Assembly: GCA_016218665.1 (NCBI GenBank)
Contig: JACRDI010000008.1
Location: forward strand, 1-64,000
Length of the DNA stretch: 64,000 nt
Direction: 5' to 3'
From: Desulfovibrio sp.
GTDB taxonomy: Bacteria; Desulfobacterota; Desulfovibrionia; Desulfovibrionales; Desulfovibrionaceae
Shown piece by piece: positions 24,260 through 32,876 of this stretch (the stretch's first letter is position 1; each line of letters opens with the position of its first letter). A program made the position numbers and the translations under genes. Under the pieces are notes generated by a model that saw only the letters and a program-made list of their open reading frames with translations, searched no databases and was not told where the DNA came from.

Positions 24260-24447
24260 GCGCACGCCTCTCCTTACTCGTCGCTCACGGGAGCCGCAGC
24301 CCTGGGGCCTCAGCCAACCGTGTTGCATGCAATTTTCAGTCTCGCGCATGTGCCGCTCATACCTTGCGCCGCAAAAGACAGGGGTGAGGCTACCAGATCA
24401 AGCAGGGCTCTTCTTTTACTGTAATCAAGCTGTCCAATCTTAACACA

Positions 24448-24459
24448 AAACGGCCGTTT
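24448..24459. promoter_or_regulatory. Candidate upstream activator site
   Basis: Perfect 12-base palindrome AAACGGCCGTTT about 90 bases upstream of the sigma-54 promoter, the normal position of an enhancer for an NtrC-type activator. Part of the 368-base divergent region 24260-24627, which otherwise is AT-rich and gene-free. Confidence 0.5.
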
Positions 24460-24549
24460 AAAGAAATTATTCCATATTCTGGAAAGCAAAAGATCCACCT
24501 TGTTCAAAAAAGTGCAATCTATTCAAGTAGGCCTGCCGATTATCGTTCT

Positions 24550-24565
24550 TGGCATGCCTTCTGCT
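24550..24565 (+). promoter_or_regulatory. Sigma-54 promoter of the porin operon
   Basis: TGGCATGCCTTCTGCT has the invariant GG and GC exactly 10 bases apart, matching the -24/-12 consensus (TGGCAC-N5-TTGCW) with few changes. It lies 62 bases before the porin ATG, next to the divergent sigma-54 activator gene. Confidence 0.75.
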
Positions 24566-24627
24566 CATACTCCTTGAAGCATCTCCAATCCATCACCGTA
24601 ACGCGTAATCGAAAAACAGGAGCCGTT

Positions 24628-25569
24628 ATGAGGACATCCCCCCCCCTCCGAACAGGTTTGCGCATGGCCTTGTGCAGCCTGTTGCTCATGCTGTCCGCAG
24701 CGACTGACGTGTTCGCCGCTGACGACACCTCAAGCACTGCCGCGGACCCCGCCGCCGTCACCAGTTTCGGCAAGCTGCAAGGCGTTCCGGCCAATACGGC
24801 CATCAACGGCGGAGGCATGTTGCCCGCGGGCCGCGCGATCACGGCCCTGAACTCCAGCTACCGCTCCAAGTATGATTCCGCAGCAGGCCAGGACCTGAAA
24901 ACCAACCGCAACATCGACAACACCACCTTCGTCAACCTGTTGAAGTTGCGCTATGGCGTCACCGACCGCGTTGAGCTCCAGGCCGTGGTCCCCTACATTT
25001 TCTACGACCCCAAAAGCGGCCATAACCTGGACTCCTGGGGCGATGTCGTAATCGCGGGAATGTACGGGATCATGCAGGAGAAGTTTGGCGATCCCCTGAG
25101 CCTTGCGGTCACGCTGCGGGCCGGCCTGCCCACCGGCTCCATGGGGCCCAGCGCACTGCCCGGCGGCGGCGCATGGAGCGGAACCGGCGTTCTTGGCCTG
25201 ACCAAGACCTGGGGCCGCAACCAAGTGGCCGGCGACCTCTGGTACACCGTCCCGTTCGAGGAGGGCAACGCCCACCTGCGCAAGGGCGACAGCTACGGCC
25301 TTACCTACAAGTACGCCTTTGCCCTGACCCAGAACCTGGACATCGGCATCGAGGGCACCGTCGAGCGCGGCGAGAACGGCAGACGCCTCGGCAGAGACGT
25401 CAAGAACAGCTACCTGGAATGGTACACCGGCCCGGCCATCAACTACAACATCCCCGGCACCACAGTGGATCTGGCCGTCGGCGCCTATCTCCCCGTCTAC
25501 CGCGAGTACGGACAGAACACGTCCTACGAGGGTGTTCGCCTCGACGGCAAGATCTTCATCCTCTGGTAG
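24628..25569 (+). CDS. Outer-membrane channel, phenol/MetA-degradation porin type
   Basis: 313 residues from ATG 24628 (AGGAG). A Sec signal peptide is clear: basic start, LRMALCSLLLMLSAATDVFA, then ADD. The mature part has the alternating beta-strand pattern of a small barrel with RYGVTDRVELQAVVPYIF, GDVVIAGMYGIM and a C-terminal strand ending in Trp (GKIFILW). These features match the phenol_MetA_deg group of outer-membrane proteins, thought to help hydrophobic or aromatic substrates cross the outer membrane. First gene of the sigma-54 operon; the MFS permease follows 23 bases later. Confidence 0.8.
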   Translation: MRTSPPLRTGLRMALCSLLLMLSAATDVFAADDTSSTAADPAAVTSFGKLQGVPANTAINGGGMLPAGRAITALNSSYRSKYDSAAGQDLKTNRNIDNTTFVNLLKLRYGVTDRVELQAVVPYIFYDPKSGHNLDSWGDVVIAGMYGIMQEKFGDPLSLAVTLRAGLPTGSMGPSALPGGGAWSGTGVLGLTKTWGRNQVAGDLWYTVPFEEGNAHLRKGDSYGLTYKYAFALTQNLDIGIEGTVERGENGRRLGRDVKNSYLEWYTGPAINYNIPGTTVDLAVGAYLPVYREYGQNTSYEGVRLDGKIFILW

Positions 25570-25592
25570 CCAGGGGCAAAGGTGGGTTCATT

Positions 25593-26984
25593 ATGAGCAG
25601 CGACACCACGGGCACAGCCGGGACGGTCCCCTTCGGGAGCCCCGCGGCCGCTCCACAGGGCGGCGCAAGACTCAAGAACAACTATTTCGACGGGCTGGCC
25701 GTCACCGGCCGGCACAAGGTCGTGTTCTTCCTGATCATGGCCGCCTATTTCCTTGAGCAGCTTGACAACTGGAACTTCGGCTTCATCGCTCCGGCGCTCA
25801 TGAAATCATGGAACCTGAGCATGACCCACATCGGCCAGATCAATTTCTTCTACTTCATCTGCATGACCGCCGGCGGCGTTGTCGGCGGCGTCATCTCGGA
25901 CTTCATCGGGCGGCGCAAGACCTTCCTGCTGGCCATTCTCATCTTCTCGCTGTCCTCGCTCGCCAACGGCTGGACGGACAACTTCGGACTGTTCGTTTTC
26001 TTCCGCGGCATGACCGGATTCGGCGTGTTCTGTCTCATGGTCTGCTCCCAGGCCTACATCGCGGAAATGGCCCCGGCAGAAAGCCGCGGCAAGTGGCAGG
26101 GCCTGGTGGCCAGCGTGGGCTTTTGCGCAGTTCCGGTCATTGGCCTCCTGTGCCGCATGGTCATTCCCCTCTCGCCCGAGGCCTGGCGCTACATCTTCTA
26201 TTTCGGCGGCATCGGCGTCCTGCTCTTCCCCGTGGCCCACAAGTATCTGCTGGAATCTCCCCGCTGGCTGGTCTCGCGCAAACGGGTGGACGAGGCGGAG
26301 AGCGTTGTCCGGCAGATAACAAAGCGGGACATCGACCTCTCCGAGGCGGCCAGCACCTGCGTCCCGCGCGACAAGGTCTGGGAAGTTGTGACCGGCATGT
26401 TCCAGCGCAAGTACATCGTGCGCACCCTGGTGCTCATCGTCATGTTCGTGCTCTCCACGCCGGCCACATTCACCGTCACCGTGTGGACCGGCACCCTCCT
26501 GCACAGCAAGGGCTTCGACATCAAGGACAGCCTCATGGCCACCACGATCATCCAGATCGGCGTGCCAGTGGGATGCTATCTCGCCTCGGCGATCTCCGAC
26601 CTCGGAGGCCGCAAGATCCCGCTCATCGTGACGTCCGTGCTCTGCGGCCTCTCCGGAATCGTGTTCGGCAATGTCGATGGATACTGGCCGCTGGTCAGCG
26701 CGGGCTTCATCACCACGGTCCTGGTCATGGCCACTGCGTTCATCGGCTTCTCCTACTGCGCGGAGAGCTACCCGACGCGCATGCGCAATACGGCCACCGG
26801 CCTGCACAACGGCTTGGCCCGGCTCTCTGTGGCAATTGCCCAGCCTCTTATTCCCATAGTCTACGCCTCCTACAGCTTTAACGGAGTTTTCAACACTTTT
26901 GCGATGCTGATGATCCTGCCCGTATTCGTCATCGCCATATGGGGCATGCGCACGGGCGGAAAGTCCCTCGAATCCATCGAATAA
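25593..26984 (+). CDS. MFS transporter (12 TM)
   Basis: 463 residues. After a polar N-terminus, hydrophobic segments alternate to give about 12 membrane helices. The MFS loop 2-3 signature GRRKTFLLAIL appears after TM2, with a related GGRKIPLIV after TM8, as in sugar/metabolite:H+ symporters. The sequence VVGGVISDFIGRRK and PARMR-like TRMRNTATGLHNG also fit the metabolite-H+ symporter or aromatic-acid branch. It presumably imports the substrate admitted by the porin. Substrate unknown. Confidence 0.88.
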   Translation: MSSDTTGTAGTVPFGSPAAAPQGGARLKNNYFDGLAVTGRHKVVFFLIMAAYFLEQLDNWNFGFIAPALMKSWNLSMTHIGQINFFYFICMTAGGVVGGVISDFIGRRKTFLLAILIFSLSSLANGWTDNFGLFVFFRGMTGFGVFCLMVCSQAYIAEMAPAESRGKWQGLVASVGFCAVPVIGLLCRMVIPLSPEAWRYIFYFGGIGVLLFPVAHKYLLESPRWLVSRKRVDEAESVVRQITKRDIDLSEAASTCVPRDKVWEVVTGMFQRKYIVRTLVLIVMFVLSTPATFTVTVWTGTLLHSKGFDIKDSLMATTIIQIGVPVGCYLASAISDLGGRKIPLIVTSVLCGLSGIVFGNVDGYWPLVSAGFITTVLVMATAFIGFSYCAESYPTRMRNTATGLHNGLARLSVAIAQPLIPIVYASYSFNGVFNTFAMLMILPVFVIAIWGMRTGGKSLESIE

Positions 26985-27011
26985 ACGGAAAACCAACGGA
27001 GGATCATTGCT

Positions 27012-28460
27012 ATGGGACACCCGACAATCTATCCCACCGGCGTCACCATCTACAATCCTGAAAAGGCGTACAACGGCTTCACCGTGATCTCCGCACCCGA
27101 CATGGGCGCCATCCTGCTGAACATGAACGGGGCCGAGCTGCGCCTGTGGAAGGATCTGCACGGTTTCCCCAACAAGATATTCCCTGGCGGCCACATCATG
27201 GGAAGCACGGGAACCCGCAACCCCAAGCACGCCCTGCAGGACCAGCTCGATGTCGTGCAGGTGAACTGGGACGGCGACATCGTGTGGAAATTCGACCAGG
27301 CCGAGTTCGTCGAGGATCCCGGCAGCGAGCCCCGCTGGGTGGCCCGGCAGCACCACGATTTCCAGCGGGAGGGCAACTCCGTGGGCTACTACGCCCCGGG
27401 CATGGAGCCCAAGATCGACTCCGGCAACAGCCTGATTCTCAGCCACAAGAACGTTTCCTGCCCCTTCATCAGCGACAAGCCGCTGCTCGACGACGTGATC
27501 TACGAGGTCACCTGGGACGGCGAGATAGTGTGGGAGTGGCTGTGCTCCGACCACGTGGAGGAAATGGGCTTCAGCGAGGCCGCGCGCAACGCCATGTGCC
27601 GCGATCCGAACTTCCGGGGCGGCTCGCTCATTGAGAACGCTCCAGCCGTGGGCGACTGGATGCACGTGAACTCCATGTCCACCCTGGGCCCGAACAAGTG
27701 GTTCGACGCCGGCGACACGCGTTTCCACCCGGACAACATCATCATCGATGGCCGCGAAACCAACGTCATTCTGATCCTCGACAAGAAGACCGGGAAGATC
27801 GTCTGGCAGGTGGGGCCGGACTATGACACCAGCCGTGAGCTCAAGGCTCTGGGCTGGATCATCGGTCAGCACCACGCGCACATGATTCCGCGCGGGCTGC
27901 CCGGAGAGGGCAACATCCTGGTCTACGACAACGGCGGCTGGGCCGGCTACGGCAATCCCAACCCCGGAGCGCCCACGGGCGTCAAGACAGCGCAGCGCGA
28001 CTATTCCCGCGTGCTCGAATTCGATCCCGTGACGCTCAAGATCGTCTGGCAGCATACGCCACACGAGGCCGGCTTCCTCATTCCATTGGACGCCTCGCGC
28101 TTCTATTCGCCGTTCATCAGCTCGGCCCAGCGCCTGCCCAACGGCAATACGCTGATCACCGAAGGTTCCAACGGCCGGCTCATCGAGGTGACGCCGGAAC
28201 ACGAGATCGTTTGGGAATTTATCAATCCCTACCGCGGCAAGATTTCCTTGCCCATGCACTGGATCTACCGGGCCTACCGGGCTCCATACGAATGGGTGCC
28301 GCAGGCCGGCAAGCAGGATGAGGTCGAGGTCAAGCCCCTGGACACCATGAGCTTCCGCGTTCCCGGGGCCGCGCCCCTCGGCCCGCAGTCCAGCGTCTCG
28401 GTGGCCGGCACCATCGGCTACTACTCCGGCGCCGGCCACTGCGTGGCCGCAACGGAATAA
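27012..28460 (+). CDS. Arylsulfotransferase-like (ASST) beta-propeller protein
   Basis: 482 residues, no signal peptide. Repeated WDGDIVWKFD / WDGEIVWEWL / KTGKIVWQVG / VTLKIVWQHT blades indicate a beta-propeller. Conserved ASST-type histidine blocks are RQHHDFQREGN and GQHHAHMIPRGLPGEGNILV followed by YDNGG. Family members move sulfate between phenols via a covalent histidine, but classical ASST is periplasmic and begins with a signal, whereas this one should be cytoplasmic. It may act on an aromatic sulfate or another ester brought in by the porin and permease. It is 27 bases after the permease and co-transcribed. Confidence 0.8.
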   Translation: MGHPTIYPTGVTIYNPEKAYNGFTVISAPDMGAILLNMNGAELRLWKDLHGFPNKIFPGGHIMGSTGTRNPKHALQDQLDVVQVNWDGDIVWKFDQAEFVEDPGSEPRWVARQHHDFQREGNSVGYYAPGMEPKIDSGNSLILSHKNVSCPFISDKPLLDDVIYEVTWDGEIVWEWLCSDHVEEMGFSEAARNAMCRDPNFRGGSLIENAPAVGDWMHVNSMSTLGPNKWFDAGDTRFHPDNIIIDGRETNVILILDKKTGKIVWQVGPDYDTSRELKALGWIIGQHHAHMIPRGLPGEGNILVYDNGGWAGYGNPNPGAPTGVKTAQRDYSRVLEFDPVTLKIVWQHTPHEAGFLIPLDASRFYSPFISSAQRLPNGNTLITEGSNGRLIEVTPEHEIVWEFINPYRGKISLPMHWIYRAYRAPYEWVPQAGKQDEVEVKPLDTMSFRVPGAAPLGPQSSVSVAGTIGYYSGAGHCVAATE

Positions 28461-28548
28461 GACCTGCCAGCGCGCGGGGGCTGCGCCGCAAACCCAGCGG
28501 CAAGGCCCTCCGCGCGCTGCGCCCAACGGCAACAGCACGGAGGTTCAT

Positions 28549-29370
28549 GTGTCCGTCACGATCTATACCGCTCCCAACTGCGCCCGCTGCACAATCCTCA
28601 AGGAGTTTCTGGCGTCGCGCGGGGAGGACTATGTCGCCTACGACTTCCTGGCCGACAAGGACATCTTTAGCGCTTTCTACCGCGAACACCGCGCCTGCCT
28701 GCACCGCGACGAGGAGAACAGCCTGGAGTTCCCCATCTACGACGACGGCAGCCGTGTGCTGCAAGGCATCGGCGAAATCCTCGCCGCGCTCATCGCCGGC
28801 GACGGACTTGCCGGCTGTGTGGGCACCACCGGCCTGCTGCACGGCTGGATATCAGGCATCAACGTTTCCGCCTGCCCCGCCGGAGAGGAGGAGCACCTCC
28901 TGATCCTGTTGCAGCTGCTCACAAAGGGCGGCCTGTCTGTGCACCTGGACTGCGACGGCCGGCGGCCGGAACTGCTGGAGAAAATCCTTGGCGAAGGCCT
29001 GGCCGCCCGGCTGACGCTGAACATCCTCGGCCCGGCCGAGATGTACCCCGACATGGCCGACGGGCCGCTGCTCCCGGACGACATGAAGCGGAGCGTGGCG
29101 CTGGCCCGCGCAACCCCTGGCGCGGTGATCCGGTTTCTTGTCGCGGCCCATGGCCCGGCCGGCAGTCTGCGCATCAGCCCGGAGCAGGCGGGCCAGGCCG
29201 CGCGCTGGATCCTCGAACTGTGCGGCGACCGGATGCTGCCGGTGTTCATTGAGGCCGGCCCGGCCGGTTCCCTCCCCGCGCTCACCGACCAGGATCTGCT
29301 GGCCTACCGGGCCAAAGTGCGCGCAGCCCTGGTCAGGGCCGAGATCAACAGACCGCAACAACACCGTTAA
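28549..29370 (+). CDS. Glutaredoxin-like protein with unknown C-terminal domain
   Basis: 273 residues from GTG 28549 (GGAGG, 5-base spacing). Residues 1-80 form a glutaredoxin/thioredoxin fold: VTIYTAPNCARCTILKEFL with a CARC redox pair, EDYVAYDF, and EFPIYDDGSRVLQG (cis-Pro loop). Residues about 100-260 hold two or more alpha/beta segments (GWISGINVSACPAG, LSVHLDCDGRRPELL, LLPDDMKRSVALARA) that resemble the tail attached to glutaredoxin-like domains of radical-SAM-associated proteins, but no CxxxCxxC is present. It probably passes electrons or thiols to the lipoyl carrier encoded next. Confidence 0.6.
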   Translation: MSVTIYTAPNCARCTILKEFLASRGEDYVAYDFLADKDIFSAFYREHRACLHRDEENSLEFPIYDDGSRVLQGIGEILAALIAGDGLAGCVGTTGLLHGWISGINVSACPAGEEEHLLILLQLLTKGGLSVHLDCDGRRPELLEKILGEGLAARLTLNILGPAEMYPDMADGPLLPDDMKRSVALARATPGAVIRFLVAAHGPAGSLRISPEQAGQAARWILELCGDRMLPVFIEAGPAGSLPALTDQDLLAYRAKVRAALVRAEINRPQQHR

Positions 29371-29390
29371 GCACCGCGAGGAGGCGAAAG

Positions 29391-29780
29391 ATGGCTGAAC
29401 TCAAATACCCCGCCGACCGCCGCTACCACGCCGGCCACCTTTGGGCCAAGGACAATGCGGACGGCACGTGGCTCATCGGCATCACGGACTTCGCGCAACA
29501 GCAGTTGGGCGAGGTCCTCTTCGTGGATTTGCCCGCAGAGGGGGCGCATTTCGACCAGGGCGTCTCCTGTGCGGATATCGAGTCATCCAAAGCCGTCTCG
29601 GACGCGATCCTCCCTCTTTCGGGCACGGTGGTCGAGGTCAATGCCGCGCTGGAGCACACCCCCGGGCTCCTGAACCGCGAACCCTACGATGCGGGCTGGC
29701 TGGTCCGCCTCAAGGCCGACGACGCGGACGACGAACGCACCCTTGACGCCGAGGCCTACAAGGCCCTGGTGGCGGTCTAG
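29391..29780 (+). CDS. GcvH-like lipoyl carrier protein
   Basis: 129 residues from ATG 29391 (GAGGAGG). The sequence is a full H-protein: YHAGHLWAKDN, LIGITDFAQQQLGEVLFVDLP, then CADIESSKAVSDAILPLSG, where Lys67 is the lipoylation site, and GWLVRLKADD near the end. In glycine cleavage it carries methylamine; in sulfur oxidisers related proteins carry sulfur. No gcvT or gcvP lies nearby, so here it serves the pathway encoded by this operon, with the dihydrolipoyl dehydrogenase that follows 48 bases later. Confidence 0.9.
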   Translation: MAELKYPADRRYHAGHLWAKDNADGTWLIGITDFAQQQLGEVLFVDLPAEGAHFDQGVSCADIESSKAVSDAILPLSGTVVEVNAALEHTPGLLNREPYDAGWLVRLKADDADDERTLDAEAYKALVAV

Positions 29781-29828
29781 ACGCGGCCGCGGCGCAGCCT
29801 TCGCACAACAATGCACAAGGAAGTGAGC

Positions 29829-31241
29829 ATGACCCAGCGCATCACGATCATCGGCGGTGGCCCTGGCGGCTACACTGCCGCCTTTGCCGCCGCCAAGGCC
29901 GGTGTGGAGGTGACTCTTGTGGAGGCGTCCCGGCTTGGCGGCACCTGCCTGCACACAGGCTGCATCCCCACCAAGACGTTGAAGGCCTCCGCCGAGGCCC
30001 TGGAGAACGCCCGGCGCCTCCCCGAATTCGGCATCGCCGGGAGCTGCGAGCCCGTTCCGGACATGGTCGCCATCCGCGCCCGCAAGCGCAAGGTGACGGA
30101 GATTCTGTGCGACGGCCTGGAGAAGACGTGCGCCAAGCTCAAGGTCCGGGTGGTCAAGGGGCTGGGGCAGGTGGTCAACCGGGAGTTGACCCGCGTGCAT
30201 GCGCCCGGCGGCGGCACCGTGGACGTGCCCGGCGACCGGGTGATCATCGCCACCGGCTCCCGGACTCTGAACCTGCCCTCGCTGCCCGTGGACCACGCCA
30301 GAGTCCTGACCAGCGACGACGCGCTCGAACTGGACCACGTGCCCGGCCGCCTGCTGGTGGTGGGTGGCGGCGTCATCGGCGTCGAGCTGGCCTTCATCTT
30401 CCAGGCCCTCGGCTCCAGGGTCACGGTGGTTGAAGGTCAGGAACGCGTGCTTCCCGTGCCGTCCATCGACGAGGACCTGAGCAGGTTGGTGCAGCGCGAG
30501 ATGAAAAAGCACGGCATCGTCTTCGAACCGGCCAGCACCGCCATAAAGGCCGAGCCCGTCGACGCGGATGTGCGCGTCACGCTCGGCCCCTCGCCTTTTG
30601 TGAAGGAACCTCCCCTGGCGGCGCAGAAGGAGCGCGAGCTTGAGGTCGACGCCGTCCTTGTGGCCGTGGGCCGTGTGCCCAACACCGAGGGGCTTGGCCT
30701 GCAGGAGGCCGGAGTGGCCGTGGACCACCGTGGCTGGATTGTGGCCGACGAGCGGATGGAGACCTCCGTGCCAGGCATCTACGCCATTGGAGATGTGCTT
30801 GGCCCGGCGCGGATCATGCTCGCCCATGTGGCCGAAACCGAAGCGCGCGTGGCCGTGGCCAACTGTCTGGGCGCGGCGGAGCGCATGGACTACGGCGTAG
30901 TGCCGGCGGCGGTGTTCGTCTCGCCCGAGCTGGCTTGCGTCGGCCTCACCGAGGCCCAGGCCCGCGAAAGTGGCCTGGATGTGATCTGCCCGCAGTCCGC
31001 CTTCCGCGGGTTGGGCAAGGCCCAGGCCATGGGGGAGCTGGCCGGCCTCTTCAAACTTGTGGTCGAGGCCGACAGCGGCCGGGTGCTGGGGGCGCACATC
31101 GCCGGCGCGCACGCCTCGGACCTCATCGCCGAGGCGGTCCTGAACATGCGCTTCAAGGGAACGGCCGCGGACATCGCCCGCGCCATCCACGCCCACCCCA
31201 CCCTGTCGGAAGGGCTGCAGGAAACCGCACGCCTCCTTTAG
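29829..31241 (+). CDS. lpdA: Dihydrolipoyl dehydrogenase
   Basis: 470 residues from ATG 29829 (AAGGA upstream). Contains the FAD-binding ITIIGGGPGGYTAAFAAAKAG, the redox disulfide GGTCLHTGCIPTK (CxxxxC), the NAD-binding LVVGGGVIGVELAFIF, the second FAD site GIYAIGDV and the C-terminal HAHPTLSEGL with the catalytic His-Glu. It reoxidises the dihydrolipoyl group of the carrier just upstream, making NADH. It is the last gene of the sigma-54 operon; a short GC hairpin (31275-31293) without a T-tract follows. Confidence 0.95.
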   Translation: MTQRITIIGGGPGGYTAAFAAAKAGVEVTLVEASRLGGTCLHTGCIPTKTLKASAEALENARRLPEFGIAGSCEPVPDMVAIRARKRKVTEILCDGLEKTCAKLKVRVVKGLGQVVNRELTRVHAPGGGTVDVPGDRVIIATGSRTLNLPSLPVDHARVLTSDDALELDHVPGRLLVVGGGVIGVELAFIFQALGSRVTVVEGQERVLPVPSIDEDLSRLVQREMKKHGIVFEPASTAIKAEPVDADVRVTLGPSPFVKEPPLAAQKERELEVDAVLVAVGRVPNTEGLGLQEAGVAVDHRGWIVADERMETSVPGIYAIGDVLGPARIMLAHVAETEARVAVANCLGAAERMDYGVVPAAVFVSPELACVGLTEAQARESGLDVICPQSAFRGLGKAQAMGELAGLFKLVVEADSGRVLGAHIAGAHASDLIAEAVLNMRFKGTAADIARAIHAHPTLSEGLQETARLL

Positions 31242-31320
31242 CCACGCGGTGCTCACTCCAACAGCTCAGCCTGACCCGCTTCCCGAAGGCGGGGGCATCA
31301 TCCGGAATGGAGGTGAAGAT

Positions 31321-31680
31321 GCCCCCGGCCGAGGGCGGCCAGTTCGCCGAGGTCCACGCCGACGCCACCCTGGCCTGGCCCATCCTCATCAAGGGCCTGC
31401 AGGACCGCCTGGCCAAGAAGAGCGGCAAGGCCCCGAAAAAGGCCAAGAAGTAGTCATGAGCGCCCCGGCTGCGCGCCTGCCCGCGGAGTGGGAGCCCCAC
31501 GCCGCCACCTGGATCACCTGGCCGCAGAACGCCCGCGACTGGCCGGGCAAGTTCGCGCCCATGCCCTGGGCCTTTGCGGAGATCATCCGCAAGGTGGCCA
31601 ACAGCGACCCGGTTGACGGGCAGGCTGAGCGCGCCCGCGTGCTGGTGGCCGACGCGGCCGTGGAAAAGCGCGCGCGGGGT
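31321..31680 (+). pseudogene. Duplicated junction: 3' end of DHS-like gene plus 5' end of aguA
   Basis: About 360 bases nearly identical to 39032-39391 (offset 7711). It holds the last 43 codons of the deoxyhypusine synthase-like gene (PPAEGGQFAEVHADATLAWP to KAPKKAKK, stop) and the first 70 or so codons of agmatine deiminase starting with an ATG at 31456, then stops matching in the run GCGCGCGCGG. Both fragments are truncated and cannot work. It marks an old duplication or recombination event at the agmatine locus. Confidence 0.85.
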
Positions 31681-32049
31681 CATGGAAAGGGCGACGTCCA
31701 GCTTGCCGAGCGCGGCAGAATACGTTCGGAGCGTGTTGCATGACCTGCCCTCTTCAAGCTTCGCCAGCATGAACGCTTCGACGTGTTCGGGGCGGATATC
31801 CCGGGCATGCCGCACGCCCAGGCCTTCAGCGAAGGCCGCGAACTCCGTGGAAACTGATTTGTAGGCGTCGTATGTGCGAGAGCTCGTCACCGGGGTGTGC
31901 TCGGCAATCCGGGCGGAAGTGGCCCCGTGCCCCTCGCCGTGGATGGTGTCGCGCGCGGCAGTCTTCGCCCTGAATCGGCTTGCGCCGACCCGGAGAATGC
32001 CGCTTGAGGCCCACACGCCCTTGATTTGACTGCCAAGCGTTCTTCCCAT
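31681..32049 (-). pseudogene. N-terminal fragment of a tyrosine recombinase-like gene
   Basis: From ATG 32049 the minus strand encodes about 120 residues (MGRTLGSQIKGVWASSG, then SSRTYDAYKSVSTEFAAF, DIRPEHVEAFMLAKLEEG, NTLRTYSAALGKLD), the arm plus core-binding part of an integrase of the type with a SAM-like fold. The frame then runs straight into the antisense of the aguA fragment, so the catalytic domain is gone. It is the remnant of an element that took part in rearranging this region. Confidence 0.65.
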
Positions 32050-32819
32050 GGTGACTCCGGTATATCTTGTCGGAAGCCGACGCATCCCGGCGTTCGTCTT
32101 GTGAACGCAAGACCAGGTGTGAAGTCACCGAGGCTGGAACGCATGGGCGGGGTGCTCTACGCCTGCCAGGGCGCAGGACTTGAAGGAATTGGGGGCAGGG
32201 GCGCGGGCACGTCCAGCATGCCTTTTCCTCTCTGCGGTCAAAGTGGAGGATGACCGACTCGGAGTGCGCCCCCGCCGCAAACGGGGTGGACCTCTCTGCA
32301 AGGGAAAGCATATGATCGCGGTTTTGAAGATCTCAAGAGCACTGGCAGAAAAAGTTGTCCCTGGGCGTAATTTGTCGGGGGCCACGCCCCGGGAGTGTGT
32401 AAAACCATCGGCCAGGCCCATCTGCGGCATGGCCGAGAAAACCGCCCTGATGCCCTCCGGCTCGCCTCGGAAGAGGGTCCGGAAAAACAGGCCCCGTCGA
32501 GGGCGCTCATCGGCCGCCAGAGGCCCACGCGGAAAATTCGGCTGTTAAAGGTCGCTGGGTTCGCCAGCTCGGCCCTTTCATGACGTTTTAGCGTGCCTGC
32601 GGTTTGTTTCCTGGACGGAAACAAACCGCAGAACGGCATTGCTGGCTTCAGCGTCACCGCCCGACAGCGCAATAAAGCCCCTTCCCAGGAAGCCTCCAGC
32701 CCCCAATGCCAGCGTGTGGTGCGGTGAAACCAGTTCGGGTGTCGCACCAGACTTCTGCCTCCAGCGTGCCCTGTCAATCGGGTGTTTTTGTCCTTTTCCC
32801 GGCCCAAAACGGGTGATTT
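32050..32819. other. Gene-poor scar region
   Basis: About 770 bases without a supportable gene. It includes a perfect 14-base inverted repeat with a 5-base loop (32598-32611 and 32617-32630, TGCGGTTTGTTTCC outward) that is not followed by a T-tract. It lies between the integrase remnant and the first effector locus. Confidence 0.6.
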
Positions 32820-32849
32820 TTGTCCGCAATATAAAGCCTGCATTATACT
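32820..32849 (+). promoter_or_regulatory. Promoter of effector locus 1, shared with locus 2
   Basis: TTGTCC (32820-32825), 18 bases, TATACT (32844-32849). The block around TGCAT-TATACTCCATTGAAA and the upstream GTCCTTTTC...GTCCGC is repeated with few changes before the second effector gene (TATACT at 47627-47632), suggesting common regulation. Confidence 0.55.
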
Positions 32850-32876
32850 CCATTGAAAGACCTTGGGAGGTCATAT

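Noticed and set aside
25806-28538. 910-codon minus-strand frame across the MFS and ASST genes
   Set aside because: Antisense shadow: no motifs, composition typical of a third-position GC effect, and two well-recognised genes on the plus strand.
29391-29780. Glycine-cleavage operon
   Set aside because: Only an H-like protein and Lpd are present; gcvT and gcvP are absent, so the lipoyl pair is assigned to the local pathway.
32086-32820. Several 60-200 codon frames in the scar region
   Set aside because: None has a family motif, a good start signal or consistent codon use.
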